This document shows, in pieces, positions 25,575-34,609 of a DNA stretch of 52,496 bases. The stretch comes from Hyphomicrobiales bacterium. Lineage in GTDB: Bacteria; Pseudomonadota; Alphaproteobacteria; Rhizobiales; JAJFHC01. The translations under genes were made by a program, and so were the position numbers. A model generated the notes under the pieces. It did not search any database, was not told the origin of the DNA, and saw only the letters and a program-made list of their open reading frames with translations. Every line of letters starts with the position of its first letter. Position 1 is the first letter of the stretch. The stretch is from contig JAJFHC010000203.1 in NCBI GenBank assembly GCA_021775835.1, forward strand, positions 1 through 52,496, written 5' to 3'.

Positions 25575-28500
25575 CTATTCAATGACATCGAAGTCTCCAC
25601 CCATCACCCGGTCGAATCGCCCGGTTCGCCATTCCCTCACGACATCGCGAACCAGCGGCGACGGCATCTCCCGGTAACGGCGGACTATCTTCCGGTTCTT
25701 TGCATCCCCACTCGCGAAAGCCGCCTCCGCCACCCTGCGCAGCGCCTTGGCGTCGCTCATGGGCACATCGAGCGGCTGGGGCGCAACACGCACCTTTACC
25801 GTGGCTCGTTTGTTCTTGTTGCCGCCTTCGTCCGGCATCTCGAGGACATGAAGCCCTGCATCACGGTGGAGTATCGAATACGCTCCAAACCCGCCAACAG
25901 CCATGACGAAAGGCTGGTCTGCGCCTTTGGAATTTCCCTGGCCCAGGACCTTGAACTTCATGCGGCGTTTTTTTGCCCAGCCGATGTACATGTTCGCGAC
26001 CCTTTGGCCGAACAGTGTCGACATGGCGTTTTCGGCGACGTCGCCCTGGCTTGAGTCAACCATGATAAAGGCATCAGGCGGCTGCTTCGACCTGACATCG
26101 GCTACCGCGATCTCCACAAGGTAGAGCGATTGCGCCGCGGTAGTCAGCACGTGGGCAGGAAACGAATCGCGTTCACGGCCACCGCTTTGCGACAGGCGGC
26201 GCAAAAGGGACCCGGCACCTTTCATGGCCGCATCTATCCGATCCATCAGTTCTGCAATGCCCAAAATTTCAAAACGTTCGTTGGATTGCCAGAAATCCGG
26301 CAACTCCAGCATCGACAGATTTGCATTGCGCTCGTTCTGCCACTCGTCGGACCGGATGAGCAGGTCCAGCGCCGCGTGCATTTCCATTAGGAACTCAAGT
26401 TCGGACCGGTTGCCCTTGGCCTGAAACACGACCGACTTCAGGCTGAGCTCTCCACCGCCGGCCTCCGAGGCCACCGCAAACTCGGATTCGGCCTGCCCTT
26501 CCGCATTGGGGTCGACGAATTCAACCTCCAGCGCATCACCCTTCCGGGAGATAAACAGGAACTGATCGCCGGCTGGAACTTGATGGTTGACGATTGTCAC
26601 GGCCAGCGGCGCCAGCAGGTACCGGTCCAGAGCCCGTTTCAATGGCCGTGCGCCAAGGTCCGGTCGAAATCCGTTGTCGAGCAGAAACCCGATCGCAGAC
26701 TCGTCCCATTCAACGGCCCAGGACCGCGACCGCAGGCCCCGCCTTCGAAAGGCTGAGTCAATTTCGATCTGCAGGATCTGGCGCATCACTTCCCGGGTCA
26801 ACGGTTGAAAAACCACAACCCTGTCGATCCGGTTTATAAACTCCTTGCGAAACGTTGTCTCAATCGCCCGATGAACCGCGTCGGAATCGAAGCCATCGGA
26901 TTGAGAGCCGAAACCCATGGGCGTACCCGATGGGATTGTCGCACCCAGGTTCGAGGTGAGGATGACAATGGTGTGGCGAAAATCCACCATCCGGCCATTC
27001 TGATCCGTCAGGCGGCCGTCGTCGAAAACCTGGAGAAACAGGTCCCAGACAAAAGGATACGCTTTCTCGAATTCATCGAGAAGAATAACCGAGAAGGGTT
27101 GCTTCCGAACCTGGTCGGCAAGTGAACCGCTGCTGTCCGGACCATCCGATCCGATAAGCCGCGACAGGCTTTCCGGTGTTTGCAGCTCACTCATATCGAT
27201 GCGGATCATGCGGTTGGCGGAACCGAACAGCCATTCACTCAGGGTCTTGGCAATTTCAGTCTTGCCCGTACCAGTCGGCCCGGCAAACAGAAAGACACCG
27301 GACGGCCTGGTCGGATCGGTCAGCCCTGCCTTGATCATGGCGACACGTTCCACAAGGCAACCGACAGCCTCGTCCTGACCGACCACGCGCTGGTGGAAAT
27401 GCCGGCGCAGTGCCTCCAGGTCCAGGACCTGCCGGTCGTCAAGAATTGACGACGGCAAGCCACTCAGTTCCGTCAGCGTCACAATGACATCCTGCAACTC
27501 GACGGACTTCCCGTCCGCCGTCCCGCTGATGCGTTCCAGACGCTCAAGCGTCAGGCTCAGCAGTTTCATCAGGTTGCCGGGCGCTTTTGAATCACCCAGG
27601 TAGTGCTGTGCCAGTTGGGCAGCTTCGGCCAGCACATCCGGCGCCATGTCGACCTTTTTATCCGAAAGCCACTGACTGCCCAATTCCAAGGTCGCTTTCG
27701 GGCTCAGAGGTTTCATTCTGTGAGCGCCGATCGCGGACAGCACACGAGGTTGCGTCAGAGCCAACTGCTCATAGGCGGCACCACTCACCTCACCAACCAC
27801 GTGGATTTCACCATGCTCGATCAGAGGCAGCAATGTGTCCAACGCACTGACCGGGCTGTAATGATGGCGTCCCGAGAATGCCAGTGCCTCGAAGCGCGGT
27901 ATGATCCACAATATTTTGGGTTTTGACCGCAGAAACTCGGTCAGTTCCCTAAGGCGTTCCTCGAACTGCCCAATGTAAACCTGACCCGCAATCAGTTCTG
28001 CATGACCGGCGACAAAGATCGTCCAGTCCTGCTTGTACAGGCGGGCTGCCAGCCGAAGTATGGCGGCCGACTTGCCGACACCAGGATCCCCGATGATCAG
28101 GGATGAACGAGGCGGGTCCGCACAGAAATCCGTTTCCAGCCGGCCGAGAATCTTGGCAAGGTCATCATGCTCGATAAGATCCTGTATGTCCTTGATGTCG
28201 CCGTCTTTCCAGACCGTCCCGATCGAATCCAGATAGTCAGGCGACTGACCACGCGTCTGGGACTTGGGAATCTGATCGACCAGGGCCTTGCCGCTTTCAC
28301 TGGCGAGAGAGCGAAACAGATCTTTCACCTCGCCAAGTTCGTAATCGCTCAGGTCCTTGAACACGGAGTCCAGATCCGGGGTTTCTCCTGCGGTCAGTCT
28401 GGCTTCGATGAAACCGGCAAGAACGCCCTTGACCTGAGCATCCCACAGGTCGTCGGCAGATTGCGCCGCCACCCGGCCAATGACCGGTACCTCCGGAGGC

Positions 28501-28934
28501 GTACTCGCAAGAAGATAATCGAGGGCATAGGAATAAGGCCAGAACGCCAGATCCCCGAGACACGCTATGACGCGATCCTGCACCGTCGCCTGGACGGGCC
28601 GTGCCTTGAGCACGGCGAAGGCCAGACACCCAAGCGCCAAATTGCCACCGGCACCATACGCCAACAGGTCCTCGTCGGTATGCGAGGCATCGTTGAGAAG
28701 CGATACGCCTTTGGCAAAGGCCTCGTGTTTTGAAAGATCGGACGGACGCGCCAACACGGATGAAACCGCATTGAGAGAATCGGCGATCTTGTAGAGCTTG
28801 GCAACCTTCGGATCAGACGACTCGAAAGCCCCCGAGCCGTCAGAGTCGGAGCCGCCCTTTACCGCCCGGGCAATGAGATAGATCACGCCGATAAGCACTA
28901 CTAGAAATACAACGGATCCAACCGTGTCGGACAT
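25575..28934 (-). CDS. membrane-anchored ClpB-like double AAA+ protein with C-terminal release-factor-2-like domain
   Basis: 1119 residues. One N-terminal membrane span (7-22), an unfamiliar helical region, AAA+ module 1 (Walker A GDPGVGKSA at 282-290, Walker B position ILWIIPRFEAL at 341-351), AAA+ module 2 of the ClpB D2 type (GPTGTGKTE at 552-560, VILLDEFEKA at 616-625, sensor 1 ILTSNLG, arginine finger FINRID, GARPLKRAL sensor 2). Residues about 865-1060 read like the first half of RF2: MLELPDFWQSNERFE matches the PDFWNDPERA helix, and DAFIMVDSSQGDVAE to FGAYSILHRDAGLHVLEMPD matches the PCRF domain. The GGQ/codon-recognition domain is missing. Module 1 lacks the Walker B acidic residues. 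It stands alone, divergent from a small acidic-protein gene. Confidence 0.88.
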   Translation of the reverse strand: MSDTVGSVVFLVVLIGVIYLIARAVKGGSDSDGSGAFESSDPKVAKLYKIADSLNAVSSVLARPSDLSKHEAFAKGVSLLNDASHTDEDLLAYGAGGNLALGCLAFAVLKARPVQATVQDRVIACLGDLAFWPYSYALDYLLASTPPEVPVIGRVAAQSADDLWDAQVKGVLAGFIEARLTAGETPDLDSVFKDLSDYELGEVKDLFRSLASESGKALVDQIPKSQTRGQSPDYLDSIGTVWKDGDIKDIQDLIEHDDLAKILGRLETDFCADPPRSSLIIGDPGVGKSAAILRLAARLYKQDWTIFVAGHAELIAGQVYIGQFEERLRELTEFLRSKPKILWIIPRFEALAFSGRHHYSPVSALDTLLPLIEHGEIHVVGEVSGAAYEQLALTQPRVLSAIGAHRMKPLSPKATLELGSQWLSDKKVDMAPDVLAEAAQLAQHYLGDSKAPGNLMKLLSLTLERLERISGTADGKSVELQDVIVTLTELSGLPSSILDDRQVLDLEALRRHFHQRVVGQDEAVGCLVERVAMIKAGLTDPTRPSGVFLFAGPTGTGKTEIAKTLSEWLFGSANRMIRIDMSELQTPESLSRLIGSDGPDSSGSLADQVRKQPFSVILLDEFEKAYPFVWDLFLQVFDDGRLTDQNGRMVDFRHTIVILTSNLGATIPSGTPMGFGSQSDGFDSDAVHRAIETTFRKEFINRIDRVVVFQPLTREVMRQILQIEIDSAFRRRGLRSRSWAVEWDESAIGFLLDNGFRPDLGARPLKRALDRYLLAPLAVTIVNHQVPAGDQFLFISRKGDALEVEFVDPNAEGQAESEFAVASEAGGGELSLKSVVFQAKGNRSELEFLMEMHAALDLLIRSDEWQNERNANLSMLELPDFWQSNERFEILGIAELMDRIDAAMKGAGSLLRRLSQSGGRERDSFPAHVLTTAAQSLYLVEIAVADVRSKQPPDAFIMVDSSQGDVAENAMSTLFGQRVANMYIGWAKKRRMKFKVLGQGNSKGADQPFVMAVGGFGAYSILHRDAGLHVLEMPDEGGNKNKRATVKVRVAPQPLDVPMSDAKALRRVAEAAFASGDAKNRKIVRRYREMPSPLVRDVVREWRTGRFDRVMGGDFDVIE

Positions 28935-29122
28935 GGGTGTTTCCTCGAAACAAGATCGGACAGAACAAACTGGCGAAAAGCATATATCACACGTTCATAA
29001 GCGACCGATTTTCACTGCTTGCGAAATTGAGTAAAATTGATTTCAAGGGTTTTACCAAGGATTATGAGTCTTGCGGTAGTCTCTTGATGACAAACAAACA
29101 TTCTGTTTCATCGGGGGCAAAG

Positions 29123-29539
29123 ATGAACGCAAAGATTGATTGGATCGTAGAGACGGATGATCCGGATGAGGCCTGGCTTGAAAATTTCGAAAAAACCGGC
29201 GAGAGGGTTTGGAATGCAGCCGCCGATTCGAAGGAAACACAAGCCGAGCAGCCGGAAATGGTGGCAAAACCCGACGTAATGGCAAAAGCCGCTGTGTCCG
29301 ATCCGGCACCATCAGTTAAAGAGCAATCGGACACGGCCCAGGCGCTTGCCGAACTGGATCAGAATGCTATCGCTGAAATGCTTGTTCAGTGCCGCACTGC
29401 ATTGAAACTACTGAAATCCAGCCGCAGCGGTCATCCGGTATTTGCCGATACGGCAGGCTCGGTGATTGATGAAATCGACAACATCGTCCCGCTCCTGTCC
29501 AGCAGCCGCGCACGGGTGTTTTCGCTTTTGCCGCAGTAG
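29123..29539 (+). CDS. small acidic hypothetical protein divergent from the AAA+ gene
   Basis: 138 residues from the ATG at 29123, which has CGGGGG upstream; the frame is open further up to 28937, but that part (lysine-rich, no family look) is unlikely to be translated. The N-terminus is acidic (IDWIVETDDPDEAWLENF), the middle Ala/Pro/Glu-rich and probably disordered, the C-terminal 60 residues helical (AIAEMLVQCRTALKLLKSS). No family recognised. It reads away from the AAA+/RF2 gene, the two starts about 190 bp apart, so they may share a promoter region and a job. Confidence 0.55.
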   Translation: MNAKIDWIVETDDPDEAWLENFEKTGERVWNAAADSKETQAEQPEMVAKPDVMAKAAVSDPAPSVKEQSDTAQALAELDQNAIAEMLVQCRTALKLLKSSRSGHPVFADTAGSVIDEIDNIVPLLSSSRARVFSLLPQ

Positions 29540-29625
29540 TTCATCCAGCCGTGGTCACTGCCTGACCAACCGCTGACACCTTCTGCAAAGCTTCTTTCGC
29601 AACGAAAGCCTCTTCTCTGGCTGTG

Positions 29626-30813
29626 TCAGATGATGTTCTTTTCCCTGAACGGTTCGCCGCGCGCAATTCGTTCATATCCCAGATCGCGAAGATCAATCGT
29701 GCGATACTCGCCGTAGGTGATCAACTCACTCATTCCCCGGCCGGCCGCTGCGCATTGCTGGACGCCATGGCCTGAGAATCCGGCAATGAAGTAAAGATTG
29801 TCGATTTCCGTGTGCAGACCGATGACGGCATTCTGATCAAGATAATTGTATTCATAATGGCCAGCCCAGGCATCGACCAGCTTGATTGCCTCGAAGGCCG
29901 GGATTCGATGAGCCAGCGACGGCCAGACAATTTCGTCGAACTCGCTGTAGATGATTTCAAAGTCATCGAAATCCGTACGGCCATCCACTACCGGCGCGCA
30001 CCCTGTAATGTAAAGATTGCCTTCCGAACGGCAGAACACTCCCGTGGTATCGATCGTCAATGGCAGCGGCTGACCGAGTTCCTCACGGCAATCTATGATG
30101 AACACGCTTCGTTTTCGGGGCTCGATCGGAACCTGGGTGCCCGCCATTTCAGCAACCACCGCGGCATGGCGACCGCAGGCATTCACGACCCGGCCTGCCG
30201 AAACAGCGGTGCCGGACTTGAGCATCACGTGAGACAGGTGTGAGCCTGTCCGTGTCAGGGACACCACTTCGTCTTCAATACTGTCGACGCCTTTAACGCG
30301 CGCCGCCCGGCGGAAGGCTTGCATCAATCCGAAAGCATCGTACCAGCCCTCACCGGATGCGCCAAAGGCACCCACTTCAATATCGTCTAGGTTGAAAAAC
30401 GGAAACCTCTTCGCGATCTCATCCGCATTCAGCAGCAGTACGCCGGCATCCTGGCCCTCCTGCACGACATGATTTTCCCGCAACACGTGCGCGTTTTGCC
30501 GATTGGCCAGATAAAGATAGCCGTTTTCGTGAAAACCCGGATCGTAGCTCTCGCCCATTTCGCCCAGAATATCCGGGATCTCCTTGAAGAACTGCGCGGC
30601 GAACTGCGACAACTGAATGTTGACGGCTGTAGAAAACTGTTTGCGGACACCGGCGACCGACAAGGCCGTCGAGCAATACTTGAAGGACGTATCGCGCTCT
30701 ACCAGCAAGATACTGCCGTCAAAATCGGGATTCATCGCAAGGAAGAACGCGGTGGAACTGCCCATGGCGGCACCGCCGATGATCACCACGTCATAGTGAG
30801 CTTGCGGTGTCAT
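29626..30813 (-). CDS. FAD-dependent oxidoreductase, DAO family
   Basis: 395 residues. The N-terminus has the FAD-binding VVIIGGAAMGSSTAFFLA and an acidic second strand end (LLVERD). Family features: STALSVAGVRKQFS, HENGYLYLAN, DIEVGAFGASGEGWYDAFGLMQAFRRAA, GRVVNACGRHAA, and at the C-terminus LYFIAGFSGHGVQQCAAAGRGMSELI, which is typical for sarcosine oxidase beta/FOXRED1-like enzymes acting on secondary amines or N-methyl amino acids. The substrate is unknown. It is preceded by a uronate-dehydrogenase-like gene 24 bp upstream on the same strand. Confidence 0.9.
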   Translation of the reverse strand: MTPQAHYDVVIIGGAAMGSSTAFFLAMNPDFDGSILLVERDTSFKYCSTALSVAGVRKQFSTAVNIQLSQFAAQFFKEIPDILGEMGESYDPGFHENGYLYLANRQNAHVLRENHVVQEGQDAGVLLLNADEIAKRFPFFNLDDIEVGAFGASGEGWYDAFGLMQAFRRAARVKGVDSIEDEVVSLTRTGSHLSHVMLKSGTAVSAGRVVNACGRHAAVVAEMAGTQVPIEPRKRSVFIIDCREELGQPLPLTIDTTGVFCRSEGNLYITGCAPVVDGRTDFDDFEIIYSEFDEIVWPSLAHRIPAFEAIKLVDAWAGHYEYNYLDQNAVIGLHTEIDNLYFIAGFSGHGVQQCAAAGRGMSELITYGEYRTIDLRDLGYERIARGEPFREKNII

Positions 30814-30837
30814 TGTTTCGCCTCCCGTGGAAGCGGT

Positions 30838-31650
30838 TCAGGACTGTTCGTCATCGTAGTGGGGAAAGGCGGTATACATCCCACCCGCGTAGATCAGTGC
30901 CGGATCGTCCAGATCCTGCGGGCTGCTGGCGGCCTCGACTTTCTCGCGAAAGACTTCTGCATTGTCTTCCGGTTTGTAGCCAATCAAGCGCGCAGAAGAC
31001 GTGTCCCAGAACTGCTCGGAGTTGTCGGACACGCCATAGACTGCATGGAAGCCCACATAAGGCGCTGTCAATGACCGGCTCACGAGTTGCACCAGATCAC
31101 GGTGGGACATCCATGTGGCCAGCATCCGCCGGTCTTTGGGTTCCGGAAAACATGAACCTATCCGTAACGAAACCGTTTCGAGCCCAAACTTGTCCCAATA
31201 GAAACTGGCAAGATCTTCCGTAAAGGCCTTGCTCACGCCGTAGAGCGTGTCGGGTCGGTGCGGCACATGATCGTCGATCCGTTCGGTTCGTTTGTAGTAC
31301 CCGATAGAATGGTTCGAACTGGCAAACACCACCCGTTTGACACTGTTTCTCCGGCAGGCTTCATAGATGTTGTAGCCGCCCGTAATGTTGGAACTGAACA
31401 CTTCCTTCGAGGTCCCCTCAACGGCCTTACCACCAAAATGCGCGACCATGTCCACGTCCTTGCACAGGTCCATAACGGCGTCGAAATCGGCAAGGTCTGT
31501 TTGGACGAGTTCTTCATTGTCATCGGCATCGCCCAGCGCCTCGATGTCGCTCAGCCGAAGATGCGTCGCCAACGGCGCCAAACCGACACGAAGTACCTTG
31601 CCCAGGGCACCTGCCGCACCAGTCAAGAGGATACGGTTGAACTTCGACAT
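30838..31650 (-). CDS. uronate-dehydrogenase-like NAD-dependent SDR
   Basis: 270 residues from the ATG at 31650 with AGGAG eight bases upstream; a GTG at 31659 abuts that site and is unlikely. Rossmann GAAGALG at 11-17; the pattern VVFASSNHSIGYY, PDTLYGVSKAFTEDLASFYWDKFGLETVSLRIGSC, PEPKDRRMLATWMSHRD is that of hexuronate dehydrogenases (Udh), which oxidise galacturonate or glucuronate to the lactone. Y-x3-K is YGVSK. Pairing with an FAD amine oxidase rather than with sugar-acid genes is unusual, so another substrate is possible. Confidence 0.85.
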   Translation of the reverse strand: MSKFNRILLTGAAGALGKVLRVGLAPLATHLRLSDIEALGDADDNEELVQTDLADFDAVMDLCKDVDMVAHFGGKAVEGTSKEVFSSNITGGYNIYEACRRNSVKRVVFASSNHSIGYYKRTERIDDHVPHRPDTLYGVSKAFTEDLASFYWDKFGLETVSLRIGSCFPEPKDRRMLATWMSHRDLVQLVSRSLTAPYVGFHAVYGVSDNSEQFWDTSSARLIGYKPEDNAEVFREKVEAASSPQDLDDPALIYAGGMYTAFPHYDDEQS

Positions 31651-31804
31651 GGGACACACTCCTGAATATCTTCGCTGAATACCTTATGGCCTTTTAACAT
31701 CGCAATGGGCACACGCAACTGAAATATGTCATGCTTGTGGACCCGGCGAGGCAGGCCTTGAAATTTTTGTTCGCTTCGCTGCAAATCTGATAATCTATGG
31801 ATTG

Positions 31805-33001
31805 ATGGGGAGCGCCGACAGCCGACGTCTGTGCAAGCAAATCCAGGAAGTAATGGTAGCGAAGGCCGTGCGTAGCACAGTACAGGACATTGTCGAGGTC
31901 GAGCAAATTGATCGCTGCCCAGCGTGCGATCACGATGGCCTCTTGGTGCCGACGGTCAAAAGCGGCACTTCCGACAACTCCTTGGGCACCGCTGTCAGCA
32001 TGTCCGGAATCCGAAATAAAGAACCGGACTCTGGCGCTATGCTCGAGGGTTTCGATGTGACGGATCTTCTCTGCAGCAACTGGCGAATTTGTGGCCACTG
32101 CGCGATGATTTTCAGTCGAACGCGTCCGGTTTTGGACGCCACCAGTACCTGGTACAATCCCCTTTTCAAATTTGTGGAGAACAGGGACTTCGACATCTGG
32201 CCCTTGCCGGAACTGTTTCTCAGAAACCAGGTCCAGACGGCCCGGAACATGTTCGACATTCTGAGCACGCATGGCATCACGGAGAACGTCGAATCCGTGC
32301 TTCATATGCGCTGCAACACCGGGCATCTGCTTCACCTGATGTCGGAGCATCTGGACCTGACAAGCGTTACAGGTACAGAGTATTTCGAGGCACCGGCACG
32401 GTATGCGGCAGACCTTCTTGGCGACGGCAACGTATCGTTGCTCACATCGCCGGCACCCCATGTGCCCGAGATCGAAGGCGGGTATGACCTGATCCTCGTC
32501 AACCATTTCCTGACGCATTCCCCCGACCCTCGGCTTTTCGTGGAACACCTCAAGACGCGGCTTTCAAACCGTGGGCGTATTGTCTTTTACAACGAACAGG
32601 ATCACGATCTGGTCCTGCGCCACAGCGACCACTACGCCAAGGGCATCAACGTCTTTCACAACCAGCTTTTTACCCGAACAACGCTTCAGGCGTTCCTTGG
32701 AACCTGCGGCCTCGAGGCCCGGCAGATCCCTCATCCCAACGGCCTGAAATGGTCGATCGGTCATCACACCATGATGTTTTCCTGTGAAATCGCTGATCCT
32801 GTTGCCATGCCAAAGGGTAATGCCGAGGAAAGCCTTGCCGTCATGAACACCTGGGCGAACATGCACAACCGGTATGCCCGGATGGCGTCCTGGCCAAAAG
32901 CGCTGCGCCGGACATACGCAAAGTCGCTGGAGCTTCGTTTTGGGTCGAGACCGTCGCCCGTCGACTCTTTGCCCGTTAAAGACCAGGTGACAGCCGATTG
33001 A
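31805..33001 (+). CDS. class I methyltransferase with N-terminal cysteine clusters
   Basis: About 398 residues. Near the N-terminus lie RCPACDHDG and CSNWRICGHCAMIFSR, cysteine pairs like those of the putative zinc domain that precedes many sugar C-methyltransferases. A Rossmann methyltransferase core follows (ESVLHMRCNTGHLLHLM as a degenerate motif I, GYDLILVNHFLTHSPDPRLFVEHLKTRLSNRGRIVFYNEQ). Motif I has R-C-N-T-G where G-x-G-x-G is expected. The start is uncertain: TTG at 31802, ATG at 31805 or ATG at 31853, the last with an AGGAAG only two bases away. The substrate is unknown. Confidence 0.75.
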   Translation: MGSADSRRLCKQIQEVMVAKAVRSTVQDIVEVEQIDRCPACDHDGLLVPTVKSGTSDNSLGTAVSMSGIRNKEPDSGAMLEGFDVTDLLCSNWRICGHCAMIFSRTRPVLDATSTWYNPLFKFVENRDFDIWPLPELFLRNQVQTARNMFDILSTHGITENVESVLHMRCNTGHLLHLMSEHLDLTSVTGTEYFEAPARYAADLLGDGNVSLLTSPAPHVPEIEGGYDLILVNHFLTHSPDPRLFVEHLKTRLSNRGRIVFYNEQDHDLVLRHSDHYAKGINVFHNQLFTRTTLQAFLGTCGLEARQIPHPNGLKWSIGHHTMMFSCEIADPVAMPKGNAEESLAVMNTWANMHNRYARMASWPKALRRTYAKSLELRFGSRPSPVDSLPVKDQVTAD

Positions 33002-33065
33002 GACAATCACTTGTCAGGGGGAGCAGTCTTGACTGGAATGCCTTGACCGAAACGACCATGCGCAG

Positions 33066-34109
33066 ATGATACCGATCAACCCCGAATTCTCAACACTGGG
33101 CAACGCCGCCTTCGGAGTCCTGGCCGACTTCGGAAACTCGTCACCTGAAAACGCAATCGACAGGTTTCTGTCGGCGGGAGACGAGATGCGGCACAGGCTC
33201 AATGAGGCAGGCGGCCTTATGGTGGTCAAGGGGATTGGCGCTCTGACGCATACCCCTGAGAAGCTTGTCCGCATCTCGAAACTGTTTGGGCCGGAGGTTG
33301 AGAACTACCGCGACACGCTGACCAGCGCCCGTTTCTTTCATGACGAGGTTCCCGAGATCATCGTCCTGTCAAATCTGCCGCCCTGCAACCACCCGCCACC
33401 GTCGAAGCCACAATCGGAGTCGTCTGAAGGCGGCGCCATCCCGGTTCAGTTTCCCAACCAGACAAACTGGCACACCGACCAGAGCTACCGGCGTCCACCG
33501 CCCGACATAACTTTGTTATTCGGTGTCACCACGCCGCCGCCCGACCAGGGCCAGACCCTGTTCGCGGATTGCGCGGCGGCTTATGCAGCCCTCGATGCTG
33601 ACATGAAGGAGCGTATTCACGAGTTGCACGGCATTCACGCGCCAAGCTGGATTGGCCGCACACCGGACGATGTCCGCGCCGGGCAGGAACCCAGACCGCT
33701 GCTGGCCCACCAACAGCCACAACGTCAGCCCCTGGTGCGCCACCATCCCGATACCGGCATACCTGCGCTTTACATCTGTGAGGAAAAACAGATGGACTTC
33801 GTCGACGGCCCCATAGCAGGCCTCAGGCCCGGTCTCGACGGTGAAGGTGCACAATTGCTGCGAACCTTACTCAAGCATGCCACGGGACCTGAGTTCACCT
33901 ATGTGCATGAGTGGTCGCCTGGCGATCTGGTCATTGGCGACAACCGCTGCCTGCTCCATGCCGCCACCTGGTATGATGCCGGCCGCCACCCGCGCCTGAT
34001 GTGGCGCACGACCGTCCGCGGCAATCCCGGCACGGAATACCACGGCGAAGCCAAAAGCTGGATTCCGCCCGAAGGGTATGCGCCGATGCAGGGTATGGAA
34101 AATGTTTGA
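33066..34109 (+). CDS. TauD/TfdA-family Fe(II)/2-oxoglutarate dioxygenase
   Basis: 347 residues. The metal triad and 2-oxoglutarate site are visible: H-x-D in QTNWHTDQSYRRPPPDITLL, distal His in IGDNRCLLHAATWYD and the arginine in HPRLMWRTTVRG. The N-terminal RLNEAGGLMVVKGIGALT is where family members have their glycine-rich turn. Substrates of this family range from taurine to herbicides and alkaloid-like amines; nothing here decides. A Pro/Glu-rich loop (PPSKPQSESSEGG) before the HxD is longer than usual. Confidence 0.88.
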   Translation: MIPINPEFSTLGNAAFGVLADFGNSSPENAIDRFLSAGDEMRHRLNEAGGLMVVKGIGALTHTPEKLVRISKLFGPEVENYRDTLTSARFFHDEVPEIIVLSNLPPCNHPPPSKPQSESSEGGAIPVQFPNQTNWHTDQSYRRPPPDITLLFGVTTPPPDQGQTLFADCAAAYAALDADMKERIHELHGIHAPSWIGRTPDDVRAGQEPRPLLAHQQPQRQPLVRHHPDTGIPALYICEEKQMDFVDGPIAGLRPGLDGEGAQLLRTLLKHATGPEFTYVHEWSPGDLVIGDNRCLLHAATWYDAGRHPRLMWRTTVRGNPGTEYHGEAKSWIPPEGYAPMQGMENV

Positions 34110-34163
34110 GCGTGCCGTTCGCCCGTATCACGCCCATGTCCACCTGAAACCAGGAGATAACCC

Positions 34164-34568
34164 ATGAAGATCGACGGCAAATGTCATTGCGGCACCATTA
34201 CCTACACCGCGGAGGTTGATCCGGAGAATGTGATCCTGTGCCATTGCACCGATTGCCAGACCCTGTCTGGATGTGCCTTCCGCACCGTCGTGTTTGCCGA
34301 TGACTCAACCTTTGAACTTCTCACCGGTGCCCCGAAAGTCTACGTCAAGACTGCAGACAGCGGAAAACTCAGGGAACAGGCCTTCTGCCCGCAATGCGGC
34401 ACACCGATCTATTCAGGGTCTCTCGGCGAAAGCCCGCGTTCCCTGGGCCTGCGCGTCGGCGCCATTCTCCAGCGCGATGATCTGGTTCCAAAATCCCAAT
34501 ACTGGACCCGTTCGGCCCAAGCCTGGACCTCCGATTTCCACGACTTGCCGGAACACGAGCTTGAATAG
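34164..34568 (+). CDS. GFA (glutathione-dependent formaldehyde-activating enzyme-like) zinc protein
   Basis: 134 residues with the full zinc signature: GKCHCGTITY, then LCHCTDCQTLSGCAF and FCPQCGTPIYSG, giving seven cysteines in the family spacing. Despite the family name, most members are of unknown activity. The start has AGGAG nine bases upstream. It lies 54 bp behind the TauD-type dioxygenase and 41 bp ahead of a SnoaL-like gene in the same direction, probably one transcript. Confidence 0.92.
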   Translation: MKIDGKCHCGTITYTAEVDPENVILCHCTDCQTLSGCAFRTVVFADDSTFELLTGAPKVYVKTADSGKLREQAFCPQCGTPIYSGSLGESPRSLGLRVGAILQRDDLVPKSQYWTRSAQAWTSDFHDLPEHELE

Positions 34569-34609
34569 TTTTTGAAAGTGTCGGTGAATTCCAAAGGGTA
34601 CTGAACTTC

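Noticed and set aside
28934..29122. Longer version of the acidic protein starting at 28937
   Set aside because: The extra N-terminal part overlaps the probable promoter region and lacks conserved character; the ATG at 29123 has the better upstream site.
31694..32548. Minus-strand frame of 284 codons opposite the methyltransferase
   Set aside because: No recognisable family, whereas the plus strand shows cysteine clusters and a methyltransferase-like core.
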